Below, piece by piece: positions 1 to 8,170 of a stretch of 64,000 nt of DNA (positions are counted from its first letter, which is position 1; each line of letters opens with the position of its first letter). The notes under the pieces were generated by a model that had not been told where the DNA came from, ran no database searches, and saw nothing but the letters and a program-made list of their open reading frames with translations. The position numbers and the translations under genes are program-made. Source of the DNA: Chryseobacterium fluminis (lineage in GTDB: Bacteria; Bacteroidota; Bacteroidia; Flavobacteriales; Weeksellaceae). Location: NCBI RefSeq assembly GCF_026314945.1, contig NZ_CP111121.1, forward strand, positions 4,526,001 to 4,590,000, read 5' to 3'.

Positions 1-381
1 TCCCAGTGATTCTTTCGGGAAAATAAATGCTGAAAGTTCCGGAAAATATAATCCGAAAAGGGAAGGGCCCAAAACGATCCCCGCGATCATTTCACCAATT
101 ACAGAAGGCTGCTTAAGTTTAACACAGATCCATCCGAAAAGTTTTGCCACCATGATAATGGTCACAATCTGGGCCAGAAGAAGAGCAAGCGGATGATGGA
201 GATTCGTCAGGAATGAATCTGTAAAGTTCTCCCACATCGTAGCTCCTGTTGCTTTATCCGGGGCAATATTTTCTCCGGTTTCCAATGTTTTTCCTTCGAT
301 AAAAAACCAATACATCAGAAAGGAAAAAAAGGCAATGGTACAGACGTAAAAAATAATATTTTTATATTTCGCCAAATTCAT
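1..381 (-). CDS. Kef-type monovalent cation:proton antiporter, N-terminal part (partial)
   Basis: Only the first 127 codons lie in the window; the gene continues past position 1. The start ATG is followed by a hydrophobic segment (about residues 9-27), a short polar stretch, a second membrane segment around residues 63-85, and the motif KQPSVIGEMIAGIVLGPSLFG, which is characteristic of the CPA2 (KefB/KefC, Na+/H+ exchanger domain) family. CPA2 proteins exchange K+ or Na+ for protons across the inner membrane. The extra N-terminal membrane segment before the exchanger domain is common in Bacteroidota members. The ion specificity and any C-terminal TrkA or Usp domain cannot be judged. About 260 bases between this start and the next gene hold nothing I recognise. 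Confidence 0.85.
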   Translation of the reverse strand, partial: MNLAKYKNIIFYVCTIAFFSFLMYWFFIEGKTLETGENIAPDKATGATMWENFTDSFLTNLHHPLALLLAQIVTIIMVAKLFGWICVKLKQPSVIGEMIAGIVLGPSLFGLYFPELSAFIFPKESLG

Positions 382-645
382 GATTCCAAAATTTTTGTAA
401 AGTTGATAAGAATATAATTAAGATAAATACCTTTCTTTTTAAAATGTAATAAGCATCACAAATAATGTAATGAAAACCTGCCCGTGAAAACTTACAGTGC
501 CAATCCCATGTTTCTGATCCCGTTCTGAGATCATTTTTCAACCTTGTAAAGGGTGTTTAAAAGCAAAAGCAAGCCTCCGCGATATGATAAAACGCGATGT
601 AATACAGGTATTAAATTTTATAATGAAACTGAATAGTCTGAGAAA

Positions 646-1356
646 CTATTTTCCGAACATTTCCATCAGTGTATTTTTATAAGTCTCTCCGATCTGTAGC
701 TTTAAAAAGTGCTCGGCTTCAGTTGAAATTGTAGTGATAATCTCGTTTGTTGAAAAAGCTTTGATGGAAGATAACGCAATGATTTCTTTCTTATTAACCT
801 GTGCGAAATCTTTTGCAGGAAGCATTTCCAGAAGGTTTCTGAAACTCAGGTTTTTTAGGACAATGGTCGTTCCGTCAATGAGAATAATCTCTTTGTCACG
901 ACTGTCGATCTCAGATGTTTTTATATAGGCAATCTGCTCTGTAAAGATGATGGTTTTTCCGATATTGGTATTCCATTCGATAAGATCTTTTTTTTGTGCA
1001 GTCTGCACCAGTTGTTTGGCTTTTTCGAATGCCTGGATGAGTCTTTCTTTTTTAATCGGTTTTCTCACATAGTCCACGACATTGAGGTCAAAAGCTTCGG
1101 CTGCATACTCTTTGTAAGCAGTGGTGAAAATAATTTTTTTCGAATCTGAAATCATTTCTGCAACCTGCAGTCCGTTCATTCCCGGCATTTCAATATCCAG
1201 GATACAGAGATTGCAGTCAAGGGTGCCGATTTCATTTAAAAATATTTTGGGATCATTAAATGCTTTTACGACTTCTACTTCGTCAATCTGCTCACACAGA
1301 AGTTTTAAATAACTGATGGCCAGCAATTCATCATCAAGAATAACGCACTTTATCAT
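646..1356 (-). CDS. LytTR-family response regulator
   Basis: A 236-residue response regulator. The N-terminal receiver domain (about residues 1-120) has the acidic pair Asp8/Asp9, the phosphoacceptor Asp54 in the motif LDIEMPGMNG, the conserved Thr in FTTAY and Lys in RKPIKK. The C-terminal half (about 130-236) is a LytTR DNA-binding domain, as in AgrA, AlgR and LytR. The start overlaps the end of the upstream histidine kinase gene by 23 bases, so the two are almost certainly translated from one transcript and form a cognate pair. Targets are not evident. In Bacteroidota such pairs often regulate nearby or envelope genes, but nothing here identifies the regulon. Confidence 0.93.
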   Translation of the reverse strand: MIKCVILDDELLAISYLKLLCEQIDEVEVVKAFNDPKIFLNEIGTLDCNLCILDIEMPGMNGLQVAEMISDSKKIIFTTAYKEYAAEAFDLNVVDYVRKPIKKERLIQAFEKAKQLVQTAQKKDLIEWNTNIGKTIIFTEQIAYIKTSEIDSRDKEIILIDGTTIVLKNLSFRNLLEMLPAKDFAQVNKKEIIALSSIKAFSTNEIITTISTEAEHFLKLQIGETYKNTLMEMFGK

Positions 1357-2104
1357 AAAATTCTCCTAAGTTGATTGTTAGTTCTGCGGTGAAAATACCG
1401 TTTTTTGAGTTTTTTTGAAGCGAATAATAATTGTTGTAAATCATTTTCAGCCGTTGGTCTAAGGACTGGCTCCCGAAACCGCTTTTTTCTTTTTCCAGGG
1501 CATTTTTCAGAGAAGCTTTATTGCTGACTTTCATCCTGAAAACACCATCTTCAAGATCCATATGAATCGCAATAAATGAATCCTGAGCCAAAAAATCAGT
1601 ATGTTTAAAGGCATTTTCTATCAAATCAACGGAAATCAAAGGGGCAAAGACTTTCTCTTCGTATACTGCATCAGATTTATCAATCTTCGATTTGATTCTG
1701 AAATCAAAAAGGGGATTGATTTTGATTTTATTGATTTCGATAAGGCTTAATGCGAAGTTTAATTCTTCTTTCGGACTTACGAATTTATTGTTGCTTTCGT
1801 ATAAAATATAGTCTAAAACATTCGCCAGCTTATCCAGTGACATATAAGTCTGGTAGGCATGTGACTGGACGGAGTTTAAAATATTTTTAAATAAATGGGG
1901 ATTCAGTTTTGTCCCGATGTGCTCCAGCTGGACCTCATTTAGTCTCTGTTCAATGATTTTATTGGCCTCTGAGAGTTGGGCGTTCCGGATTTTAAATTTC
2001 TGATTCTGACTGAATAAATAAATACTTACCGTAACAAAAAAGAAAATGGCAAACACCCCAATGAATATCAGGTAATCATAAATCATGTAGTAATTGCCTT
2101 CCAT
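1334..2104 (-). CDS. LytS/YehU-type sensor histidine kinase
   Basis: A 256-residue kinase with one N-terminal transmembrane helix (about residues 8-31), a short coiled segment, a His_kinase domain with phosphoacceptor His70 in the context KLNPHLFKN, and a C-terminal ATPase domain with the N-box IENAFKH and the glycine box GFGSQSL. There is no recognisable extracellular sensor domain, so the signal may be sensed in the membrane or through a partner protein. It precedes and overlaps the LytTR regulator. A second possible start lies six codons downstream (MIYDYL); I keep the first ATG because it precedes the helix without disrupting it. Confidence 0.9.
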   Translation of the reverse strand: MEGNYYMIYDYLIFIGVFAIFFFVTVSIYLFSQNQKFKIRNAQLSEANKIIEQRLNEVQLEHIGTKLNPHLFKNILNSVQSHAYQTYMSLDKLANVLDYILYESNNKFVSPKEELNFALSLIEINKIKINPLFDFRIKSKIDKSDAVYEEKVFAPLISVDLIENAFKHTDFLAQDSFIAIHMDLEDGVFRMKVSNKASLKNALEKEKSGFGSQSLDQRLKMIYNNYYSLQKNSKNGIFTAELTINLGEFYDKVRYS

Positions 2105-2284
2105 TGTCTTTAATTTTATTTTTTAAACGTTCAGTATCTGATAAATGTTATACTGAAATTTTAAAAACCCTCTATCTGTTTATGATTAGCCATAAATAAC
2201 ATTTAAGATCGTGAAAAAAAAGGAAATAAATAAGATAGGTCCTTATTTAAATCGTAACCTTTTTTCGTATTTAAAAAGCTTTAT

Positions 2285-2656
2285 TTATTTCAACTTTTTC
2301 AGAGAATTCAAAGTTGTGGTTTCCTCACATTTTTCGAAAGTAATTTCGTATACAGGATTTTTTTTAGGATATGAAAGAAAATAATCAGGACAAGGCTTTT
2401 TCTGAGCATGACTTTTATCGAAATTGACCTCTCCATTTGTAATGATACTGTCTCTGACGAATTTTTCATCGATCTTCAGCGTTGCCATTTCGCCCTTAAA
2501 TTGTTCAGAATATCTGAAATCTTTAGAAAGTGTTTCAGCAATGACACGGCTGTTGGGAAGGTAGCCACTGCAGCTTGCCCCTTTCTTATTCAACACAAAA
2601 AATACGATAGCCAGTCCCGGAATGAGACCGATAAAAAAGAATTTCAGTTTTTTCAT
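2285..2656 (-). CDS. small membrane-anchored protein, DUF4258-like
   Basis: A 123-residue protein with an N-terminal membrane segment (about residues 5-23) followed by a soluble domain with three cysteines. The stretch around residues 70-115 (GEVNFDKSHAQ, then a strand-rich tail with YEITFEKCEE) resembles flavobacterial proteins annotated as DUF4258; that assignment is from memory and tentative. Its ATG shares one base with the stop codon of the upstream alanine dehydrogenase-like gene (TAATG), so translation is probably coupled. Function unknown. An AT-rich inverted repeat about 40 bases past the stop may help end transcription. Confidence 0.75.
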   Translation of the reverse strand: MKKLKFFFIGLIPGLAIVFFVLNKKGASCSGYLPNSRVIAETLSKDFRYSEQFKGEMATLKIDEKFVRDSIITNGEVNFDKSHAQKKPCPDYFLSYPKKNPVYEITFEKCEETTTLNSLKKLK

Positions 2657-3849
2657 TAGAAAATTAAAAGATTGATATCATGATAAGTAAGTCCGAAACG
2701 GTCGCAGATGCTTTTTTTTGTATGTCTGCCTTTATACATATAAAGACTCTGCTTCATATCGTTTTTGCGAACCAGCATGTTTTCGAAACCGCCTTCTTCA
2801 TCATAATTTAAAATATAGGAAAGAAAGAAATTGGAGATTGCCTTTGTGGTGGTTCTCGGCATTCTTGAAGTAAGATTCGGAAGACCGCAATGGATAACAC
2901 CGTGTTTAATGACGTAAGGATCTTCCATGGTTGTCAGTTCCGATGTCTCAATTACTTTCCCGTTGTCGATGGTGATATCGATAATAACACTTCCTTTTTT
3001 CATTTTCATCACCATGTCTTCAGTCACAATGGGAGTCATATTTAATCTTGGAAGTGCTCCGATCACTACATCGGCGCGCCTCAAAGCTTTGCTTAATTCT
3101 TTGGGATCAATAATGGAAGTGGGCACCCTGCTGTCCACAAGGGTATGAAGTCTTCTTAATTTAGAAAGGGAATTGTCAAATACTCTGACGCTGGCCCCCA
3201 GACCGATGGCTGCTTTGGTGGCAAACTCTCCAACGATGCCTGCGCCTAAAACGACTACTTCCGCAGGTCTTACTCCCGTAATTCCTCCCAGCATTAAGCC
3301 ATTTGACAGGGCCAACAGCTCGGAAGCATATAATATAGAAACGGTGCCGGCAATTTCCCCGACAAGCCTTACTAAAGCCAATTGTTTGTATTGATCTACA
3401 ATAAATTCAAACGCAATAGCATTAACTTTCTTCTCCGCCAGTTTCAGGAAATAATCTTTATCCCTTAAATTGATCTGAAGTGCTGAAACCAAATAACTGT
3501 TTGGCTTTATAAATTCAATTTCTTCCTCTGTAGGAGGATTGATTTTTAAGATCAGATCCTGACCGAAAGCTTCTTTAGGATCTTTGGTAATTCTGGCTCC
3601 GGATTCCGAATATTGTAAATCTGTAAAAAAAGAACCTTGCCCTGCTCCGGCTTCTATGATGATCTCATGGCCGTGCTGCACAAGGACCTGAACGGCATCA
3701 GGTGTTATACAGGTTCTCCTTTCGTTCAGGCAGGTTTCTCTAGGAACGCCTATACTGAACTGTTTTCCTTTTCTTATTACTTCCAGCTTTTCTTCTTTCG
3801 GCATTAATTCTTCTTCGGTAAAAGGAGTAAAAATATTTGTAGTGCTCAT
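2656..3849 (-). CDS. alanine dehydrogenase / PNT-family oxidoreductase
   Basis: A 397-residue member of the alanine dehydrogenase/pyridine nucleotide transhydrogenase family. Family members catalyse NAD-dependent oxidative deamination of L-alanine to pyruvate. The N-terminal domain has GVPRET and the Arg-containing ERRTCITP segment, and Lys in LILKINPP. The NAD-binding Rossmann motif VLGAGIVGEFA lies near residue 200, followed by IIDITIDNG. The segment that carries the substrate-binding His in classical Ald (YLHLA) reads SALQIN here, so His is replaced by Gln; this is seen directly but depends on my alignment. Substrate preference is therefore less certain. A TATCTTTG promoter element lies about 50 bases upstream, and the small membrane protein follows in the same operon. 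Confidence 0.8.
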   Translation of the reverse strand: MSTTNIFTPFTEEELMPKEEKLEVIRKGKQFSIGVPRETCLNERRTCITPDAVQVLVQHGHEIIIEAGAGQGSFFTDLQYSESGARITKDPKEAFGQDLILKINPPTEEEIEFIKPNSYLVSALQINLRDKDYFLKLAEKKVNAIAFEFIVDQYKQLALVRLVGEIAGTVSILYASELLALSNGLMLGGITGVRPAEVVVLGAGIVGEFATKAAIGLGASVRVFDNSLSKLRRLHTLVDSRVPTSIIDPKELSKALRRADVVIGALPRLNMTPIVTEDMVMKMKKGSVIIDITIDNGKVIETSELTTMEDPYVIKHGVIHCGLPNLTSRMPRTTTKAISNFFLSYILNYDEEGGFENMLVRKNDMKQSLYMYKGRHTKKSICDRFGLTYHDINLLIF

Positions 3850-3900
3850 CCTTATTAAATTATGTCTTACAGATAATTATTTTACAATTGAATTCATCAG

Positions 3901-3908
3901 CAAAGATA
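3901..3908 (-). promoter_or_regulatory. promoter -7 element for the alanine dehydrogenase-like gene
   Basis: On the minus strand this reads TATCTTTG, a match to the Bacteroidota -7 consensus TANNTTTG. It lies between the tsaE stop and the start of the dehydrogenase gene and would give a leader of about 45 nt. No good TTTG -33 box is visible at the usual distance. Confidence 0.5.
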
Positions 3909-3916
3909 CATAATAT

Positions 3917-4324
3917 TTAGTCGAATAAAATTTCTCTGCTTTCTCCGGTATTATTAATGCTCATGGTGTGATATTCAAGACCGTACAGCTCGTCTTCATA
4001 CACTTCAGGCCACTCGATAATACACAGATAGGCATTATCAAGATATTCTTCAATTCCGATATCGTAAACTTCTTCCAGATTTTTCAGACGGTAAAGATCA
4101 AAATGATAAATTTTTCCCTTAGGAGTATAATATTCATTGACAATAGAATAGGTAGGAGAACTTACTTCATCCTCACTTCCAAGCTGGTGAAGTAAGAACT
4201 GCGTGAATGTCGTTTTTCCGGCTCCCAAATTACCTTTTAATAACAAAATAGGATGTTGCAGCATAGGAATGATCTCCGATGCAATTTTCTCCCAGTCTTC
4301 TAATTTATTGATGGTTATTTCCAT
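3917..4324 (-). CDS. tsaE: tRNA threonylcarbamoyladenosine biosynthesis protein TsaE
   Basis: A 135-residue P-loop ATPase that with TsaB, TsaC and TsaD makes the t6A modification of ANN-decoding tRNAs in the cytoplasm. It shows the Walker A motif GNLGAGKTT, the family motif SPTYSIVNEY, the HFDLYRL segment and IEWPE near the C-terminus. The start is the ATG giving MEITINKLEDW; an upstream in-frame TTG would add 12 residues (MEKIKCK...) that do not belong to the family and that I consider leader. Length fits the family. The neighbouring dehydrogenase gene is downstream and has its own promoter. Confidence 0.95.
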   Translation of the reverse strand: MEITINKLEDWEKIASEIIPMLQHPILLLKGNLGAGKTTFTQFLLHQLGSEDEVSSPTYSIVNEYYTPKGKIYHFDLYRLKNLEEVYDIGIEEYLDNAYLCIIEWPEVYEDELYGLEYHTMSINNTGESREILFD

Positions 4325-5073
4325 TATTGAAATGAATAATTTACACTTAATTTTCTCCAAAAATAAATAAATAAGCCTGAAAATAAAAGTCAGATGTTTG
4401 AATATTTCACTTGAATTTGAATTTTAGATGCAAAATTTATAATTTTGTATAAAATTTATTGATTCTCATGATGATGTTCCCAAAATCAAGCAGCTGTATT
4501 TCAGAAGCGATAGCCATTCACCGGAATTCCGGGAGCCACGTTCCTGCTATCTATTCTCTAACTTGTGGTTACGTGCAATAACAATACTGGAGTATATAAA
4601 GTATCTGAAAGAGCTTAGCTAGGGATTGATAAATATTTTTAGTACACACAAAATTAGTAAAGAAACAATTAAAAATGAAAAAAAATGACTTTGACTGTAT
4701 GTTCCTTACATCCGCTCAACTTATTCCATTCAGCGTCATTAAGTTTAAACAGACGATCGGTTTATAATACAATACAAATATGTTAAATATCCTTCAGATG
4801 AAGCCCTCTGATCTCTCTGCGGGTTCTGGTTCATTAATGGATGTTTTCCGGAAATGAAGGTATTTTTAAAATATTTTTTCAAATCTTATTTTTAACGAAT
4901 GATGCATGACTGAATATATAGAGAAGATTTTCTGTTTTTCATTATCAAAATTCTGCTGACCGGATTTATGTTGAGAATAAACAACACATCTGTTCCTTCT
5001 AAGTATAACCACAGATATAGTCTCGCCTGAAATTAAATGCACATACTGCATAAAACCAAATAAATATAACAAA
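4325..5073. other. long intergenic stretch without a recognisable gene
   Basis: About 750 bases between the divergent tsaE and the first lipoprotein gene. No tRNA or credible coding region is visible. Around 4515-4560 there is a GC-richer patch containing the 12-base palindrome CCGGAATTCCGG, which stands out from the AT-rich surroundings and may be the remnant of a dispersed repeat. The end of the stretch carries the promoter region for the downstream lipoprotein pair, but I cannot point to a convincing TANNTTTG box. Confidence 0.5.
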
Positions 5074-5697
5074 ATGACAAAACCATCACAACTACTCTTT
5101 TTATTATGCTTGCTTCTTCTCGTTTCCTGTGGAAATGTATCCATGGTTTCCAGTCTTGCAAAGGATGATTACAGCTTTACGCAGGATCCTGCTGAAAAAG
5201 TTCTTCTTATAGCTCTTACAGGAGATGACGCCAATCGGAGAAATGTCGAAAACACGATGAAATCTAAATTGGTAAAAAAAATTCCGGAGGTACAGACTTC
5301 TTATGATATTATTAAAAAAGGGGAAAGCACCGATAAATTATTGAATTTTATCCGGGAAAATAATTTTACCCACATTATTACCATGCATCTTGCCGGGGTA
5401 CAAAAGGAAATAAAATTAAAATCCGCTACAAAGACCGATTATTACAGTTCATTTCCGGAATATTACAGAGATTACGGTGTATATCTTGATAAGACCTGGG
5501 GAACCGCTTATGAGGCAGCAGCAGGCGGCGAGCGTATAGAATATGCGGTAGAAACCAATGTTTATTCCTTAAAGGATAAAGGATTAGTTTACTCTGCGCT
5601 GACTTCATCCCATGGAGGAACAGGATTCGACAAAACCCTTAATGCCACACTTTCTAAAGTAAAAAATGATATGAAGAAATCGGGTCTTTTTAAATAA
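5074..5697 (+). CDS. lipoprotein of unknown function, first of a tandem pair
   Basis: A 207-residue protein with a lipoprotein signal peptide (hydrophobic residues 7-17, lipobox LVSC, lipidated Cys19), so it is likely anchored to the periplasmic face or outer membrane. The mature part starts with a short strand-rich region (EKVLLIALTGDD), a nucleotide-binding-like alternation of strands and helices (HIITMHLAG), then a tyrosine-rich loop (YYSSFPEYYRDYG) and a conserved SLKDKGLVYSALTSS segment. I do not recognise a named family. The next gene is a clear paralogue, 38 bases downstream and in the same orientation, pointing to tandem duplication and co-transcription. Confidence 0.85.
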   Translation: MTKPSQLLFLLCLLLLVSCGNVSMVSSLAKDDYSFTQDPAEKVLLIALTGDDANRRNVENTMKSKLVKKIPEVQTSYDIIKKGESTDKLLNFIRENNFTHIITMHLAGVQKEIKLKSATKTDYYSSFPEYYRDYGVYLDKTWGTAYEAAAGGERIEYAVETNVYSLKDKGLVYSALTSSHGGTGFDKTLNATLSKVKNDMKKSGLFK

Positions 5698-5735
5698 AAT
5701 CATAAGGCAATTAAAACATAAATAAAATTAAGACA

Positions 5736-6377
5736 ATGAAAAACAATCTATTACTCCTATTATGCAGTTTTCTTTTTCTGACTTCGTGCGGAAGTGTTTC
5801 ACTGGTAAAAAGCTGGTCGAAACAAAATTATAATTTTAAACAGGATCCTGCTGAAAAAATACTTCTGGTAGCTCTTACTAAAGATGAAACTGCCCGCCGT
5901 TCTGTAGAAGATGATCTGAAATCAAAATTGACAACGCTGGTTCCCAATGTTCAGTCTTCGTATAATTTTGTAAAGGCGGGAGACAGTGTGGATAAACTGA
6001 CCAATTTCATTAAAGACAACGGTTTTACACAAGTTATTACCATACGTCTTGCTAATGTGGATAAAAGTATAGAGTATACCCCGGGAGCTTATTATCCGGC
6101 TACCTATTACAGCTCTCTTCCTGTTTATTACAGAGATTACGGTTTATATCTGAATAATACCTGGGGAGCGGCTTACGCTCCGGGAAGTTTTCAGGAATAT
6201 ACCGAGTATACATTGGAAACCAATGTTTATTCTATAAAGGAAAAAGGTCTGGTATACTCTGCGCTCACTTCTTCATTTAAAGGTACAGGCTTTGATAAAA
6301 CGGTGTATGCAACGCTTGATACGATAAAAAAAGATATGGAGAAAAATGGAATTTTTAGCGAACCGCAAAAAAAATAA
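5736..6377 (+). CDS. lipoprotein of unknown function, second of a tandem pair
   Basis: A 213-residue paralogue of the preceding gene, similar along its full length. It has the lipobox FLTSC with lipidated Cys18, the same QDPAEKILLVALT segment, the loop YYSSLPVYYRDYG, and the SIKEKGLVYSALTSS block near the C-terminus. The second copy has a short insert (TPGAYYPATYY) before the tyrosine-rich loop. Function is unknown; retention of two copies suggests paired or heteromeric use, which is inference. It is followed by 270 bases without a clear gene and then by the FGE-like lipoprotein gene on the same strand. Confidence 0.85.
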   Translation: MKNNLLLLLCSFLFLTSCGSVSLVKSWSKQNYNFKQDPAEKILLVALTKDETARRSVEDDLKSKLTTLVPNVQSSYNFVKAGDSVDKLTNFIKDNGFTQVITIRLANVDKSIEYTPGAYYPATYYSSLPVYYRDYGLYLNNTWGAAYAPGSFQEYTEYTLETNVYSIKEKGLVYSALTSSFKGTGFDKTVYATLDTIKKDMEKNGIFSEPQKK

Positions 6378-6647
6378 CAGATAGAGACTCTCTAGATCTG
6401 TATTCTGATTTAAATATAACAAATAACACCTATTGGTCATATTAAAACTTACGGTAGTATTTATGCAGACTGCTGCTGAACTGCTACCGTTAAAATTTAT
6501 GGATTTTAGTATTCCGGCCACTGATAAAATACAAATAATAGGGTTTAACAAATTCGCAAAACCACAATTTTTCAGGCCTGAACAAGAAACACACCCATCT
6601 TAAAACCACTATAACGGTAATAGAACCTCACCTTTGAACAAATACAA

Positions 6648-7721
6648 ATGAACAGAATATTTACTTCCCTATTTTTTAATTTAGTATTCGGAATGCAGAT
6701 CTTATTGATCACATCCTGTATCAATACAAAAAGTGAGGAAGGAAAGGCACCGGCATCAAATCACGCTTCATCGGATCTGGAAACCGGAAAGATGATTTGG
6801 ATTCCGCCCGGGAAATTTCATATGGGTACAGACGATCCTAAAAGTTTTGTGAATGAACGGCCTGCAGAAAGTTTTACAATAGAAGGTTTCTGGATGGATG
6901 AACATCCGGTAACCAATGCAGAATTTCAGCGTTTTATTAAAGCCACCGGCTATATTACTACTGCTGAAAAGTCTGTTGACTGGGATGAGTTACGAAAGCT
7001 GCTTCCGAAAAATACCCAGAAACCTGAAGATTACCTGCTGATGCCGGGATCATTGGTTTTTACCCCGCCTTCCGGGGCTGTAAATTTAAACAATATGTCT
7101 GCCTGGTGGACATGGACAAAAGGAGCATCGTGGAAACATCCTGAAGGACCGGATGATAGTGTTGACGGTAAAGAAAATTATCCTGTGGTGCAGGTTTCTT
7201 GGGACGATGCAAATGCTTATGCTGAATGGGCAGGGAAACGTCTTCCGACTGAGGCGGAATGGGAATATGCGGCCCGGGGCGGCGCCGAAAGTACCCGCTA
7301 TTATTGGGGCAATGATTTTAAGAAGAATGGTAAATTTATGGTAAATACCTTTACCGGAGATTTCCCATACAACAATACAGGGGAAGACGGCTTTAAACTT
7401 CTTGCTCCCATAAAGTCCTTTCCGGCAAACGGATATGGTTTATACGATATGGCAGGCAATGTATGGAACTGGACTGCAGATGTGTATACCGAAAACAGGC
7501 AGATCCGAAAAGAAGTTACCTGCCATACAGCCAGTGGCATACAAAATACGGTACACAATTTATCCGGCGAACTTCGAAGGGTCATCAAAGGCGGATCTTT
7601 TCTCTGTAAATCAGTGTATTGTGATAGTTATCGGCCCACTGCCCGTCGTGGAACACCTTACACTACAGGAATGCAGCATATAGGTTTCCGATGTGCGAAA
7701 AGTGAAACAAAATATCAATAA
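6648..7721 (+). CDS. formylglycine-generating enzyme family lipoprotein (SUMF1-type)
   Basis: A 357-residue protein with a lipobox (LITSC, Cys24) and an FGE-sulfatase domain from about residue 50 to the end. Family hallmarks are WIPPGKFHMGTD, the WMDEHPVTNAEF segment, PVVQVSWDDANAYAEWAGKRLPTEAEWEYAARGG (split by eye into shorter blocks), GLYDMAGNVWNWT and the C-terminal IGFRC. True FGEs oxidise a sulfatase cysteine to formylglycine using a copper-binding cysteine pair; both are present here as Cys320 and Cys325 in GGSFLCKSVYC, matching the human GGSYMCHRSYC pattern. That favours a genuine FGE over the many related proteins that lack the pair. Its lipidation places it outside the cytoplasm. 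No sulfatase gene lies in the window. Confidence 0.88.
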   Translation: MNRIFTSLFFNLVFGMQILLITSCINTKSEEGKAPASNHASSDLETGKMIWIPPGKFHMGTDDPKSFVNERPAESFTIEGFWMDEHPVTNAEFQRFIKATGYITTAEKSVDWDELRKLLPKNTQKPEDYLLMPGSLVFTPPSGAVNLNNMSAWWTWTKGASWKHPEGPDDSVDGKENYPVVQVSWDDANAYAEWAGKRLPTEAEWEYAARGGAESTRYYWGNDFKKNGKFMVNTFTGDFPYNNTGEDGFKLLAPIKSFPANGYGLYDMAGNVWNWTADVYTENRQIRKEVTCHTASGIQNTVHNLSGELRRVIKGGSFLCKSVYCDSYRPTARRGTPYTTGMQHIGFRCAKSETKYQ

Positions 7722-8170
7722 CATTGCACAAAACTAGTAGAAAAGCGGTAGTTCAGTAAGAATGCAAATGAGTCGGTTTTCTTAAGAGCAATAGATCCTG
7801 AATACAGAAGTTTACTTTTTCTATTAACACGACAACCTTCAGTTGCATCATGCCAGGAGGACTATGTATGTCCTGGGCAGTATTCCATGGGAGCCCGGAA
7901 CTTTGGCGAAACGTTTCCTAATTAAGGTGACAGGCTATTATCCTGCAGAACCGCCTTTCTGTCATACAAATATCCAATGGGAGTATGGTATACTGTCAAA
8001 CAGCATTTACACTTTTTTCTCTTTATACTTTTATCTAACCAAAATATTCATTTATTTTCAAGTCGGTCGTAAGACCGGCTATTTTTATGACTGTGAATGA
8101 CTTGAGCGGATCTGTTTTATTTTTAATGATTCTGTTTCCTATAATAAAAGCGATTTCTTAATTTTACACC
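7722..8170 (+). other. intergenic stretch ending in a terminator, possible long 3' UTR or small RNA
   Basis: About 450 bases between the FGE-like gene and dnaG. The middle part (roughly 7840-8000) is more GC-rich than normal spacer here, but no credible protein is encoded. A plus-strand intrinsic terminator at the end shows that some transcript, either the FGE mRNA or an independent RNA, ends here. Confidence 0.4.
8061..8087 (+). terminator. intrinsic terminator upstream of dnaG
   Basis: Stem AGTCGGTC / GACCGGCT with loop GTAA and one G-T pair, followed by the T-rich tail ATTTTTAT. It reads on the plus strand and ends about 80 bases before dnaG. Confidence 0.65.

Noticed and set aside
4325..4360. 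Upstream TTG start extending TsaE by 12 residues
   Set aside because: The ATG start begins exactly at the family N-terminus; the extension is not protein-like.
4866..5144. 92-codon minus-strand frame overlapping the first lipoprotein start
   Set aside because: Overlaps a convincing lipoprotein signal region on the other strand and resembles no protein.
7843..8100. 85-codon open frame in the spacer before dnaG
   Set aside because: It runs through a well-formed terminator hairpin, has no recognisable domain and no start-site support.
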